This document shows, in pieces, positions 27,930 to 39,848 of a stretch of 64,000 nucleotides of DNA. The translations under genes were made by a program, and so were the position numbers. The DNA comes from JASHVB01 sp963762885 (GTDB lineage: Bacteria; Pseudomonadota; Alphaproteobacteria; Acetobacterales; Acetobacteraceae). The notes beneath the pieces were generated by a model. The model saw nothing but the letters and a program-made list of their open reading frames with translations, searched no databases and was not told where the DNA came from. The stretch is taken from assembly GCA_963762885.1 (NCBI GenBank), contig CAVXNH010000115.1, forward strand, positions 124,001 to 188,000, written 5' to 3'. Within the stretch, counting starts at the first letter, position 1; each line of letters begins with the position of its first letter.

Positions 27930-28277
27930 TCAGCGGTTGGGGTTCGCGACGACCGGAGTGAACAACCCGGTCGCCTGTTCGGGTGTAACCCCCGCCAGAA
28001 CGCAGTGAAAGCGATTATTAGCGGAGGGCGCCGGCGTCACCGAACCACCCATGCGACGAACGGCACCAACTGTGGTCACGCCGACCTGTCGATTTGGAAT
28101 ACTGAACGTCAAGACTTCCACCGTGGTTCGTGCAGCGCTGTTCACCGACACCCCCTGAAGCCGACCCGCATTATCGAGCGTGACGCCGGCTCCGGCGCGA
28201 AACCGTTCCGCAGAGCATGTTCCGCCACGACAAACAGGGGCATCGTCGGGCAGCGCGTCACGCGGCCCGCGGGCCAT
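27930..28277 (-). CDS. Small protein resembling a polymorphic-toxin tip domain
   Basis: A 115-residue protein without signal or membrane segment. It reads as one compact domain: a short N-terminal lead with VCRGGTC, then GVTLDNAGRLQGVSV, a turn-rich IPNRQVGVTTVGAVRRMGG, and a C-terminal NNRFHCVLAGVTPEQATGLF. From memory this pattern resembles C-terminal domains found on secreted polymorphic toxins and on orphan cassettes; I cannot name the family. An in-frame TGA just upstream of 28277 excludes a longer N-terminus, so it would be a stand-alone module. It sits 19 bases after odhB and 14 before a small gene, inside the 2-oxoglutarate dehydrogenase operon. Confidence 0.55.
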   Translation of the reverse strand: MARGPRDALPDDAPVCRGGTCSAERFRAGAGVTLDNAGRLQGVSVNSAARTTVEVLTFSIPNRQVGVTTVGAVRRMGGSVTPAPSANNRFHCVLAGVTPEQATGLFTPVVANPNR

Positions 28278-28296
28278 GTCGGATCAGCGCCCCGCA

Positions 28297-29598
28297 TCAC
28301 ACCCCCAGCAACAGCCGCCGCGGATCCTCGATCCCTTCCTTCACCCGCACCAGGAACGACACCGCCTCCGACCCGTCGATGATGCGGTGATCGTACGATA
28401 CCGCGAGATACATCATCGGCCGAATCTCCACCTTCCCCGCCATCGCGATCGGCCGGTCCAGGATCTTGTGCATGCCCAGGATCGCCGACTGCGGCGGGTT
28501 CAGGATCGGCGTGGACATCAACGAGCCGTAGACGCCGCCATTGGTAATCGAGAACGTGCCGCCGGTGAGTTCCTCCAGCTTCAACGCGCCCTCGCGCACG
28601 CGCTTGCCGAAATCGGCAATCGTGCGCTCGATCTGAGCGAAGTCCATCGCGTCGGCGTCGCGGATCACCGGCACGACCAGTCCGGCCGGTCCGCCCACCG
28701 CAATGCCCATGTGCACGAAGTTCTTATAGACGATGTCGTCGCCGTCGATCTCCGCGTTGACCGCGGGGAACTCCTTCAGCGCCACGCAGCAGGCGCGCAC
28801 GAAGAACGACATGAACCCCAGTCGCGCGCCGGCGTGCTTCTTCTCGAACGCCTCTCGATAGGTGGAGCGCAACGCCATCACCGCCGACATGTCCACCTCG
28901 TTGAAGGTGGTCAGCATCGCCGCGGAATTCTGCGCTTCCTTCAGCCGCGCCGCGATGGTCCGCCGCAGCCGGGTCATTCGCACGCGTTGCTCGCGCGGCT
29001 CCTCGACCCGAGGCGGCTTCGCGGCGGCCGGCGCCGCGACCGGCTCCGGCGCCGGGCGGTTCAGGAATGCCAGCACGTCGCCCTTGGTGATGCGGCCATC
29101 CTTGCCGCTCCCCTCGCCGATTTGCGCCGGCCCGACATGCTGCTCTTCCATGATCTTGGCAGCAGCCGGCAGCGGTGGCGCAGCCGCACCTGCCGGACGC
29201 GACACCGGCCCGAGCGGCCGAGGCGGCGGAAGCACCCCGGCCGGCGGATTGGCCGCCGCGCGTCCCGCCGGTACCGGCTCCGGTTCCGCCGCTCGCGCTG
29301 CCGGGGCAGGCGGAGGCGGCGCAGCGGGCTTCGGTGCCGGGTTCGGGGCGGCGGCCGTCGCGCCGGCGTCCAACACCGCGAGCAGGGCACCAACCTCAAC
29401 CTCGCCGCCTTCGGGAACGGCGATCGAGGTCAACACACCCGCAGCCGGCGCATTCACTTCGACGGTGACCTTGTCGGTCTCCAATTCTACCAGCGGCTCA
29501 TCGGCGGCGACAGCATCGCCTTCGTGCTTCATCCAACGCGCAACGGTGGCCGAGGTGACGCTCTCGCCCAGCGTGGGCACCTTGATCTCCGTCGCCAT
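28297..29598 (-). CDS. odhB: 2-oxoglutarate dehydrogenase E2 (dihydrolipoyl succinyltransferase)
   Basis: A 433-residue acyltransferase. The lipoyl domain has the modified lysine in ELETDKVTVEVNAP (about residue 43). An Ala/Pro-rich linker follows, then an E3-binding domain (TKGDVLAFL) and a catalytic domain ending with the active-site HRIIDGSEAVSFLVRVKE. The start at 29598 (MATEIKVPTLGESV) follows GAGGGAGCAGGG. A longer reading upstream would be translated from a family B repeat and is rejected. It forms the core of the TCA-cycle complex with OdhA (upstream) and LpdA (downstream). Confidence 0.94.
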   Translation of the reverse strand: MATEIKVPTLGESVTSATVARWMKHEGDAVAADEPLVELETDKVTVEVNAPAAGVLTSIAVPEGGEVEVGALLAVLDAGATAAAPNPAPKPAAPPPPAPAARAAEPEPVPAGRAAANPPAGVLPPPRPLGPVSRPAGAAAPPLPAAAKIMEEQHVGPAQIGEGSGKDGRITKGDVLAFLNRPAPEPVAAPAAAKPPRVEEPREQRVRMTRLRRTIAARLKEAQNSAAMLTTFNEVDMSAVMALRSTYREAFEKKHAGARLGFMSFFVRACCVALKEFPAVNAEIDGDDIVYKNFVHMGIAVGGPAGLVVPVIRDADAMDFAQIERTIADFGKRVREGALKLEELTGGTFSITNGGVYGSLMSTPILNPPQSAILGMHKILDRPIAMAGKVEIRPMMYLAVSYDHRIIDGSEAVSFLVRVKEGIEDPRRLLLGV

Positions 29599-29670
29599 CC
29601 CCTGCTCCCTCAGCCTTTGCTCTATCCGGTTCAGCCGATGTCGGCCCGTCGATGTCGTCCGTCCGTAGAT

Positions 29671-29754
29671 GTCATTGCGAGCGCAGCGAAGCAATCTCCC
29701 GCAGGGCCTGGCGCGCCATGTCGTGGGGGATTGCTTCGCTGCGCTCGCAATGAC
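29671..29754. repeat. Family B inverted repeat between odhA and odhB
   Basis: Bounded by gtcattgcgagcgcagcgaa and its inverse ttcgctgcgctcgcaatgac, about 84 bases. The inner spacer is shorter than in other copies. It lies within an operon, so here it more likely adjusts mRNA stability or E1/E2 stoichiometry than stops transcription. Confidence 0.85.
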
Positions 29755-29769
29755 AGGGGTTCGTCGCCG

Positions 29770-32668
29770 TCACCCGATCCCCAGCGCCGCCGCGACCAGG
29801 GTCGCCTGCTCGCGCCCGTGGGTGCGTGCCGAGCCGGTGGCCGGGCTCGCCGCCGCGTCACGCCCGACATAGGCCGGCCGCATCACCCGGCTGTCCAGTC
29901 TGCTCAGCACCTTCTCGATGCGGCGATCGACGAAGTTCCAGGCGCCCATGTTCTCCGGCTCCTCCTGGCACCACACCACGTCGGCGTTGTGGTACGGCGC
30001 CAGCACGCGGCCCAGCGTGTTCTCCGGGAACGGATAGATTTGCTCCAGCCGGACGATCGCCACGTCGCTGACCTCGTGGGCACGCCGCTCGGTCAGCAGG
30101 TCATAGTAGACCTTGCCGCTGCACAGTACCAACTCGCCGCACCTTCTCTGCCGGCGCGATCTCGTCGATTTCCGGAATGACGAAGCGGAACCGGCTGCCC
30201 TCGGCCAGGTCAGCCACGGGCGATATGGCCAGCTTGTGCCGCAACAGCGATTTCGGCGTGAACACCACCAGCGGCTTGCGGAAGTTGCGGTGCAACTGCC
30301 GCCGGAGCGCGTGGAAGTAGTTCGCCGGCGTGGTCAGATTGCACACCCACATGTTGCGCTCGGCGCAAAGCTGCAAATAGCGCTCAATGCGTGCCGAGGA
30401 GTGTTCCGGCCCCTGCCCTTCGTAGCCATGCGGCAGCAGCATCACCAGGCCGGACATGCGCAGCCACTTCGTCTCGCCGCTCGCGATGAACTGGTCGATG
30501 ATCACCTGCGCGCCGTTGGCGAAGTCGCCGAACTGTCCCTCCCACAACACCAGCGACCGAGGGTCGGCCAGCGAATACCCGTATTCGAAGCCCAGCACCC
30601 CGGCTTCCGACAGTAGCGAGTTGTACAGCTCGATCTTTGCCTGGTCGGGCGCGATGTTGTTCAGTGGGACGTATTCGTGCTGGTTCTCCTGGTCGATCAG
30701 CACCGCATGGCGCTGGCTGAAGGTGCCGCGCTGCACGTCCTCACCGGACAGCCGCACCCGGCTGCCTTCCAGCAACAGCGAACCGAACGCCAGCGCCTCA
30801 CCGGTGGCCCAGTCGATGCCCTGCCCGGAGTCCAGCATCGCCTGCTTGGCTTCCAACTGCCGAGCGATACGCGGATGCACCGCGAACCCGGCGGGCACGC
30901 GCGATAGCGCCATGCCGATCTGCTTCAGCGTCGCTTCCGGGACGGCGGTGGCGGCTTCCTGGAATTCGAACTCCGGCTCCGGCGGATGGAAGCCGGACCA
31001 GCGGCCTTCCAGCCAGTCCGCCTTGTTCGGCTTGTAGGACTGGGCGGCCTGGTTGGCTTCCTCCATGGCGCGGGCGAAATCGTCCCACATCGCCTTGGCT
31101 TCGTCGGCCGGCACGACGCCTTCCACGGCCAGCCGCTCGGCGTATAGCGTGCGGGTGGTCTTCTGCTTGCCGATGGCGCGATACATCAGCGGCTGGGTGA
31201 AGGCGGGCTCGTCGGTCTCGTTGTGGCCGTGGCGGCGGTAGCAGACGATGTCCAGCACGATGTCGGTGGCGAAGCGCATACGGAATTCCGCCGCCATGCG
31301 GGCGCAGAACATCACCGCTTCGGGGTCGTCGCCGTTGACATGCAGGATCGGCGCCTGGATCGATTTCGCGACGTCGGTGCAATACAGGCCCGAATAGGCG
31401 TGCGCCGGCACCGTGGTGAAGCCGATCTGGTTGTTGACGATCAGGTGGATCGTGCCGCCGGTGCGGTAGCCGATGAGCTGGCTCATCGCCAACGTCTCGT
31501 ACACCAATCCCTGCCCGGCGAAGGCCGCGTCGCCGTGCATCACCAGCGCCATCACCGACTTGCGCCGCTGGGTGTCGCCCGCGGTGTCCTGCCGGGCACG
31601 CACCTTGCCCACCACCACCGGATCGACCGCTTCCAGATGCGACGGGTTGGGCTGCAACGACAGGTGCACGCTGTGGCCGGCCAGTTCCACATCGGTCGAG
31701 GTGCCGAGATGGTATTTCACGTCGCCGGAACCCTGCACTTCATCGGGCTTCGAACTTTCGCCGGTGAACTCGGAGAACACCGCGACGAACGGCTTCTTGA
31801 CGATGTTCACCAGCGTGTTGAGCCGGCCGCGATGCGGCATGCCGATCGCGACCTCGTTGACGCCCTGCGCTGCCACCGTCTCGATGATGGTGTGGGTCGC
31901 GGGGATGGTGATCTCGCCACCGTCCAGGCCGAACCGCTTGGTTGTGGTGTAGCGCTTCTGGCAGAACGCCTCGAAACCTTCGGCCTCGGTGAGCTGCTGG
32001 AGGATGCGGCGCTTCGCCTGGGCGTCGAAGGCGGTGCGCCAGGGCGCGCCTTCCACCCTGCGCTGGATCCAGGATTTCTGGTCGGGATCCTGGATGTGCA
32101 TGAACTCGACGGCGATCGAGCCGCAATAGGTGTCGCGCAGGATTTGCACGATCTCGCGCAATGTCGCGGTTTCGCGGCCCAGCACGTTGTCGATGAAGAT
32201 CGGCTTGTCGAGGTCGGCGTCGGTGAAGCCATAGGTGCGCGGGTCCAGCTCCGGGTGCGACGGCGGCACAACCAGGCCGAGCGGATCGAGCCGCGCTTCC
32301 AGGTGGCCGCGCACGCGATAGGAGCGGATCAGCATCAGCGCGCGCAGGCTGGCGATGATGGTGGCGCGGATTTGGTCCTGCGACAGCGCTGCCGCGTCGG
32401 ACTGCGGACGGGCCTGTGGGCGGGACGGGACGGCCGGTTCCGGCGTTGCGCCGTGCTCCGGGCCCGATGGCTCGACATAATGCGGCGCCCAGGAGGCGCC
32501 AGTGGCCTCCTCCAGCACCGCGCGCGCGTCGTCATTCAGTGCGCCGAACAGCTCGGCAAAGGTCGGGTCGACCGCATTGTGGTCGGTCGCCCATCGCGCG
32601 TATTGCTCGCCGAGGAAGGCCGCATTCGCTCCACTGAAGGCAGAAGCGAGGATATCGACGCCAGCCAT
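29770..32668 (-). CDS. odhA: 2-oxoglutarate dehydrogenase E1 (one frameshift)
   Basis: About 965 residues in two frames, the normal length for SucA/OdhA. ThDP and substrate motifs are present: RGHLEARLDPLG, GMPHRGRLNTLVNI, GDAAFAGQGLVYETLAM and IVNNQIGFTT in the first frame, and VLCSGKVYYDLLTERR with VVWCQEEPENMGAWNF in the second. The frames join near 30131-30137 by removing one base. Since the complex is central to respiration and both parts are fully conserved, the shift is almost surely a sequence error. The enzyme decarboxylates 2-oxoglutarate and succinylates the OdhB lipoyl group. It is the first gene of the odhA-odhB-...-lpdA operon. Confidence 0.92.
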
Positions 32669-32957
32669 TCGTTCTAGACCCCTATCTGCTTGGCCGCCGT
32701 TGCATAAGCCCGCGGGCCCGGGGACGGAACCCCGCCCGGACCCGCGCTGGTTTGCTGTCGCCGCATGTCACCGTTTTGCCACGGCAAGGACGCCGAGGGC
32801 TCGGGGTCCCGGGCGGATGCGTAGAGGTCCTGGCCTGGCAGGGGGTAACAGGTGGTGCAGAACGCGACGCTTCAAATCGGTCCGGCCGCCAGCATTTCAA
32901 GCAAATGAAAACCTCCCCCGCGCAGCGCGCGGGGGAGGTTCCATCCTGTGCAGTCAG
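32669..32957. other. Intergenic leader of odhA with a perfect hairpin
   Basis: No coding region is supported here. A perfect 14-bp stem with a 3-base loop, aacctcccccgcgc facing its complement, lies at 32910-32940. There is no T-run after it. The odhA promoter must lie in the first 240 bases. Confidence 0.5.
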
Positions 32958-33155
32958 TAAGGCGACGCCCAAAAACGAACGAGTCGGTTGGTGGCACGCT
33001 GATCCGTTCTCTCGTCATGGCCGGCCTTGTGCCGGCCATCCACGCCTTGCAATGCTGATGCGAACAAAGGCGTGGATGGCCGGCACAAGGCCGGCCACGA
33101 CGGGGATGCGTGGTCCCGGCGGCAAATGACGCATCTATTGTTGGGCGTCGCCTTA
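32958..33155. mobile_element. MITE-like element, 198 bp with 15-bp terminal inverted repeats
   Basis: The element begins taaggcgacgcccaa and ends with the exact inverse ttgggcgtcgcctta. Both outer bases read TA, compatible with TA target duplication as in IS630/Tc1-type elements. The centre is a large inverted repeat (ggccggccttgtgccggcca and inverse copy with ggcgtggatggccggcac). No transposase is encoded. The right end (33090-33155) is repeated at 34695-34757 in inverse orientation. Confidence 0.65.
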
Positions 33156-33161
33156 GCGATG

Positions 33162-33758
33162 CTACGACGGCGCCTGCGACTGCTCTTGCGGTGCTGGCGG
33201 GCGCTGGCGCAACTCGGCCATGAACTGATCGAACTCAGCCTTGTCCTTGGCAAACCGCAGCCGGTCGAGGAACGCACCGAACTCCTTTTGCTCTTCCTCC
33301 AGCCGGCGCAGCGTCTCGGCGCGATACTCATCGAACGCCCGGTTGCCGCTCGTGGGCTGCGCGGCGGTCTGTGCCGGCCCTTGCTGCTGGCCGCGGCACC
33401 AGTCGCGCATATGCTGCTTCCATTGCCGCTTCATCGCGACCCATGGCGGGGGCGGCCCGCCCTGCCATGCGCCATCGTAGCCGTCCTGACGGCCATATCC
33501 CCAGCAACTCATGCGACGACTCCCTAGTGTGAAGAACAGCACGGCCAACCCGACCGGCCACCAGAACATGAAGCCGAGGATCATCGCGACGATCCACAGC
33601 GGGCGAGTGGCGGAGCGCCACTGCCAGTAGGAGAACGTGTTCCCCGGATAGGTGCCGGGATAGCCGCCCCATGGCGCTCCGGCTCCAGGCGGCGCCCCCC
33701 AGGGCGCGCCTCCCATGCCGGGACTGCCATACCCAGGTTGGTTCGCCGCCGTAGTCAT
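33162..33758 (-). CDS. DUF2852 membrane protein
   Basis: A 198-residue protein with a Gly/Pro/Ala-rich N-terminus of about 45 residues, one strong membrane segment (PLWIVAMILGFMFWWPVGLA, residues about 52-71) and the DUF2852 body. That body has a conserved NRAFDEYRAETLRRLEEEQK coiled helix and FLDRLRFAKDKAEFDQFM, typical of this alphaproteobacterial family of unknown function. Its stop lies seven bases from the MITE-like element. A TGTAA-N7-TTACA palindrome sits 19 bases upstream of the start, suggesting control by the TetR regulator encoded next to it. Confidence 0.82.
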   Translation of the reverse strand: MTTAANQPGYGSPGMGGAPWGAPPGAGAPWGGYPGTYPGNTFSYWQWRSATRPLWIVAMILGFMFWWPVGLAVLFFTLGSRRMSCWGYGRQDGYDGAWQGGPPPPWVAMKRQWKQHMRDWCRGQQQGPAQTAAQPTSGNRAFDEYRAETLRRLEEEQKEFGAFLDRLRFAKDKAEFDQFMAELRQRPPAPQEQSQAPS

Positions 33759-33776
33759 CGGAGGACCTCATGTGAA

Positions 33777-33793
33777 TGTAAGACACATTTACA
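33777..33793. promoter_or_regulatory. Putative TetR operator upstream of the DUF2852 gene
   Basis: The 17-bp palindrome tgtaagacacatttaca has perfect 5-bp arms around 7 bases. It lies in the promoter zone of the DUF2852 gene. A near-identical site overlaps the start of the adjacent TetR gene. Confidence 0.55.
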
Positions 33794-33865
33794 TATGTGC
33801 GGATGGCAGCCGGCGTCAAGAGGATTTTGGGCCCGGATTCATGCCAGCCCGCGAAATGGTGACGC

Positions 33866-33934
33866 ACGGACAGTGCCACCCCGTCATGCCGACGCAGGTC
33901 GGCATGACGGGGTAGGCACTGTCCGTGCGTCAAT
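33866..33934. terminator. Long perfect hairpin between convergent-facing transcripts
   Basis: The arm acgcacggacagtgccaccc-cgtcatgccgac is repeated as its inverse across a short centre, apart from one inserted base. It lies just downstream of the TetR gene stop and probably terminates that transcript, though there is no T-run and it may be a repeat-family copy. Confidence 0.5.
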
Positions 33935-33951
33935 GATAGCCCGGTCTGGTA

Positions 33952-34602
33952 TCATTCCGCGATCGGTCCCCCAGCCAAACCCAGACCCCGGAGATAGACC
34001 AGCACGCCGGCCTCCAGCAGTTCCTCCGGCGACATCGGCAATTTCCGCCGCGACGGGCCGCCGCGCACGAACAATGCGGCGATGCCGTGCGCCATGCCCC
34101 ACACATGCAACGCGATCATCAGCGACGGCGGTCGCCGGTCGCGGGGCAGTGCGGCGACCAGCCGGTCGGCCGCGTCGCGCAGCACCTTGAAGGCACGATC
34201 GCCGGCCGACAGCAGGGCCGGATGGTCATCGAAGGAGATGCGCGCCTCGAACATGGCGGCGTAATGGGCGGGTTCGTCGCGCGCGAACGCCAGGTAGGCG
34301 CGGCCAATGGCTTCGAAGGCGCGAAGCGGGTCGGGGCGGCCATCGTTCCAGGCGGCGGCAAGGGCGGCGGCGAAGCGTTCCAGGCCGCGGAGTGCGACTT
34401 CCGCAAGCAGGGCTTCGGCGTCGCGGTAATGGCGATAGGGGGCGGCGGGACTGACTCCGGCCAGCCGCGCCGCTTCGGCGATGGTGAAGCCGGCGGGGCC
34501 TTTTTCCGCGATCAGCGTGGTTGCTGCCTCGACCAGCGCCTCGCGCAGGTTGCCGTGGTGGTAGCCGCGCCGCCCGAATCCGCCCTGCCCTGCCCAACTC
34601 AT
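33952..34602 (-). CDS. TetR/AcrR family transcriptional regulator
   Basis: A 216-residue repressor. The helix-turn-helix lies at about residues 15-60: GNLREALVEAATTLIAEKGP, FTIAEAARLAGVSPAAPYRHY, with the canonical VSPAAPYRHYRDAEALLAEV recognition region. The C-terminal ligand domain is of the WHG/TetR_C_13 type (ARISFDDHPALLSAGDRAF, HVWGMAHGIAALFV). A 17-bp site matching TGTAA-N7-TTACA covers its start codon and RBS, so it probably represses itself; the matching site before the DUF2852 gene suggests a second target. The inducer is unknown. Confidence 0.88.
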   Translation of the reverse strand: MSWAGQGGFGRRGYHHGNLREALVEAATTLIAEKGPAGFTIAEAARLAGVSPAAPYRHYRDAEALLAEVALRGLERFAAALAAAWNDGRPDPLRAFEAIGRAYLAFARDEPAHYAAMFEARISFDDHPALLSAGDRAFKVLRDAADRLVAALPRDRRPPSLMIALHVWGMAHGIAALFVRGGPSRRKLPMSPEELLEAGVLVYLRGLGLAGGPIAE

Positions 34603-34618
34603 GTGACGGAGGTTTACA
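34602..34618. promoter_or_regulatory. Putative TetR autoregulatory operator
   Basis: tgtgacggaggtttaca, in which nine of ten arm bases fit TGTAA-N7-TTACA. It overlaps the TetR start codon and ribosome-binding site, so binding would block transcription or initiation. Confidence 0.5.
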
Positions 34619-34694
34619 TCAAGTGATGAGGAGTTCCCAGCGTGTCGGTGCGTGGGGGCTTAGCTAAGCGTGAATTCGCCTGCTGGGGGACCGC

Positions 34695-34757
34695 TAAGGC
34701 GACGTCCAACAATAGATGCGTCACTTGGCGCCTGGACCATGCGTCCCCGTCATGCCT
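34695..34757. mobile_element. Solo end of the MITE-like element
   Basis: About 62 bases that match the right end of the 32958-33155 element in inverse orientation with roughly 85 percent identity by eye: taaggcgacg-c/t-ccaacaata then gatgcgtca and ggaccatgcgtccccgtc. No partner end is found to its right. Confidence 0.55.
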
Positions 34758-34806
34758 GTCCGACTGAGTGGAGCACATATTTCCCGGCAGAGGCTAAGGT
34801 GAAATC

Positions 34807-35100
34807 GTGAACCGGGAAGACGTCTTGGCAAAGCCGCGCCGGCATGAGACCGATCTCAAGAGGATGGGTGTCAAGAGCCCGTATTTGTTCGGATCGACCG
34901 CACGCGGAGAAGCGTGCCCTGATTTTGACGTTGACCTGTTCCATGATTATGAAAAAGGTCCCTTCGGTCTTCTTGAAGTCATTGGTATCGGGAAAACGGC
35001 CTCTGAGATTCTTGGATGCCGGGCGGATGCCATGCCTCGGGAAGGCATCAATCGTTACGTCCGCCCCTATGCAGAACAAGACGCCGTTTGCATGTTTTGA
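34807..35100 (+). CDS. MNT-type nucleotidyltransferase (MntA antitoxin-like)
   Basis: A 97-residue minimal nucleotidyltransferase. YLFGSTARGEACPDFDVDLF contains the GS-x10-D-x-D catalytic motif with both acidic residues. In MNT-HEPN modules MntA adenylylates and neutralises the HEPN RNase. RBS is weak (GGCTAAGGTGAAATC). Its TGA overlaps the ATG of the HEPN remnant (TGATG), the classic coupled arrangement. Its partner is truncated, so the module is probably no longer a working toxin-antitoxin pair. Confidence 0.8.
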   Translation: MNREDVLAKPRRHETDLKRMGVKSPYLFGSTARGEACPDFDVDLFHDYEKGPFGLLEVIGIGKTASEILGCRADAMPREGINRYVRPYAEQDAVCMF

Positions 35101-35303
35101 TGGCGGAGAAGTCTGCCCTTCCACGTCTTGGTCATATGTTAGTGGACATCAGCCGCATCCGCGAGTTGGAGGCAGAGCAAGACCAGCCCGCCGAACGATT
35201 GGCTCTCGACAGCTTCGCACGAACCGTCCCAACCGTCATGGCCGTGCTTGACCCCGTGCGCATCAGAATAAGCCGCGACGGTGGAGACTTTTGGATCGAC
35301 TGA
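35100..35303 (+). pseudogene. Truncated HEPN (DUF86/HepT) toxin gene
   Basis: The first about 35 residues, MAEKSALPRLGHMLVDISRI then RELEAEQDQPAERL, match the N-terminal helix of HepT/DUF86 proteins. From about 35203 the sequence is a family C dispersed repeat, and translation ends after 67 residues. The R-x4-6-H RNase motif, which lies near the C-terminus of complete proteins (usually about 115 residues), is gone. This is a toxin inactivated by repeat-associated rearrangement. Confidence 0.65.
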
Positions 35304-35358
35304 GAGCCGCCTCGATCGTCTGTTGTGTCATGGCCGTTCCTCGCCGGCCATGACACAT
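35203..35358. repeat. Family C repeats, two copies
   Basis: The first copy (35203-35257: ctcgacagcttcgcac followed by cccaaccgtcatggccgtgc) shares its full left part with 14428-14480. The second (about 35325-35358) is a short hairpin, tgtcatggccg facing cggccatgaca. The remaining bases to 35578 hold no gene I can support and must contain the promoter of the kinase at 35579. Confidence 0.7.
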
Positions 35359-35578
35359 TAGATCTCCGGCCACGGGTGTGGCGCCCTGCGTCGCTTCCGG
35401 TCCGGGCCGGCCGAACAACGTCCCATTACGCGTCATCTCCGTGGCATCGTCGCACGGCCAATCCTTCACCGACTATGCCGAAGCCTCAACAATTGGTGAT
35501 CCGGTCCCGAAACGCTCATCGGACAAGTTGCGCATCCGCTCCATCACCGGATAGTTCGCCGCCGGAGGAGCCTGCGGC

Positions 35579-39698
<4,120 letters not shown>

Positions 39699-39725
39699 CA
39701 ACAAAGTGTCTCGCGCGTAGCCGTC

Positions 39726-39848
39726 ACCGTCATGGCCGGGCTTGGCCCGGCCACCGTGCGTCCGCAAGGGCGCGCAGGCGTGGATGCCGACCTCGGAAGC
39801 GTGACGATGCAGGCACTGTCTGCGTCTCTCCCGGCAAGCCAGCCGCGG
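39726..39848. repeat. Family C repeat and spacer
   Basis: A single copy, accgtcatggccgggcttgg followed by cccggccac, then about 90 bases without a gene. It separates the convergent kinase and monooxygenase genes. Confidence 0.65.
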
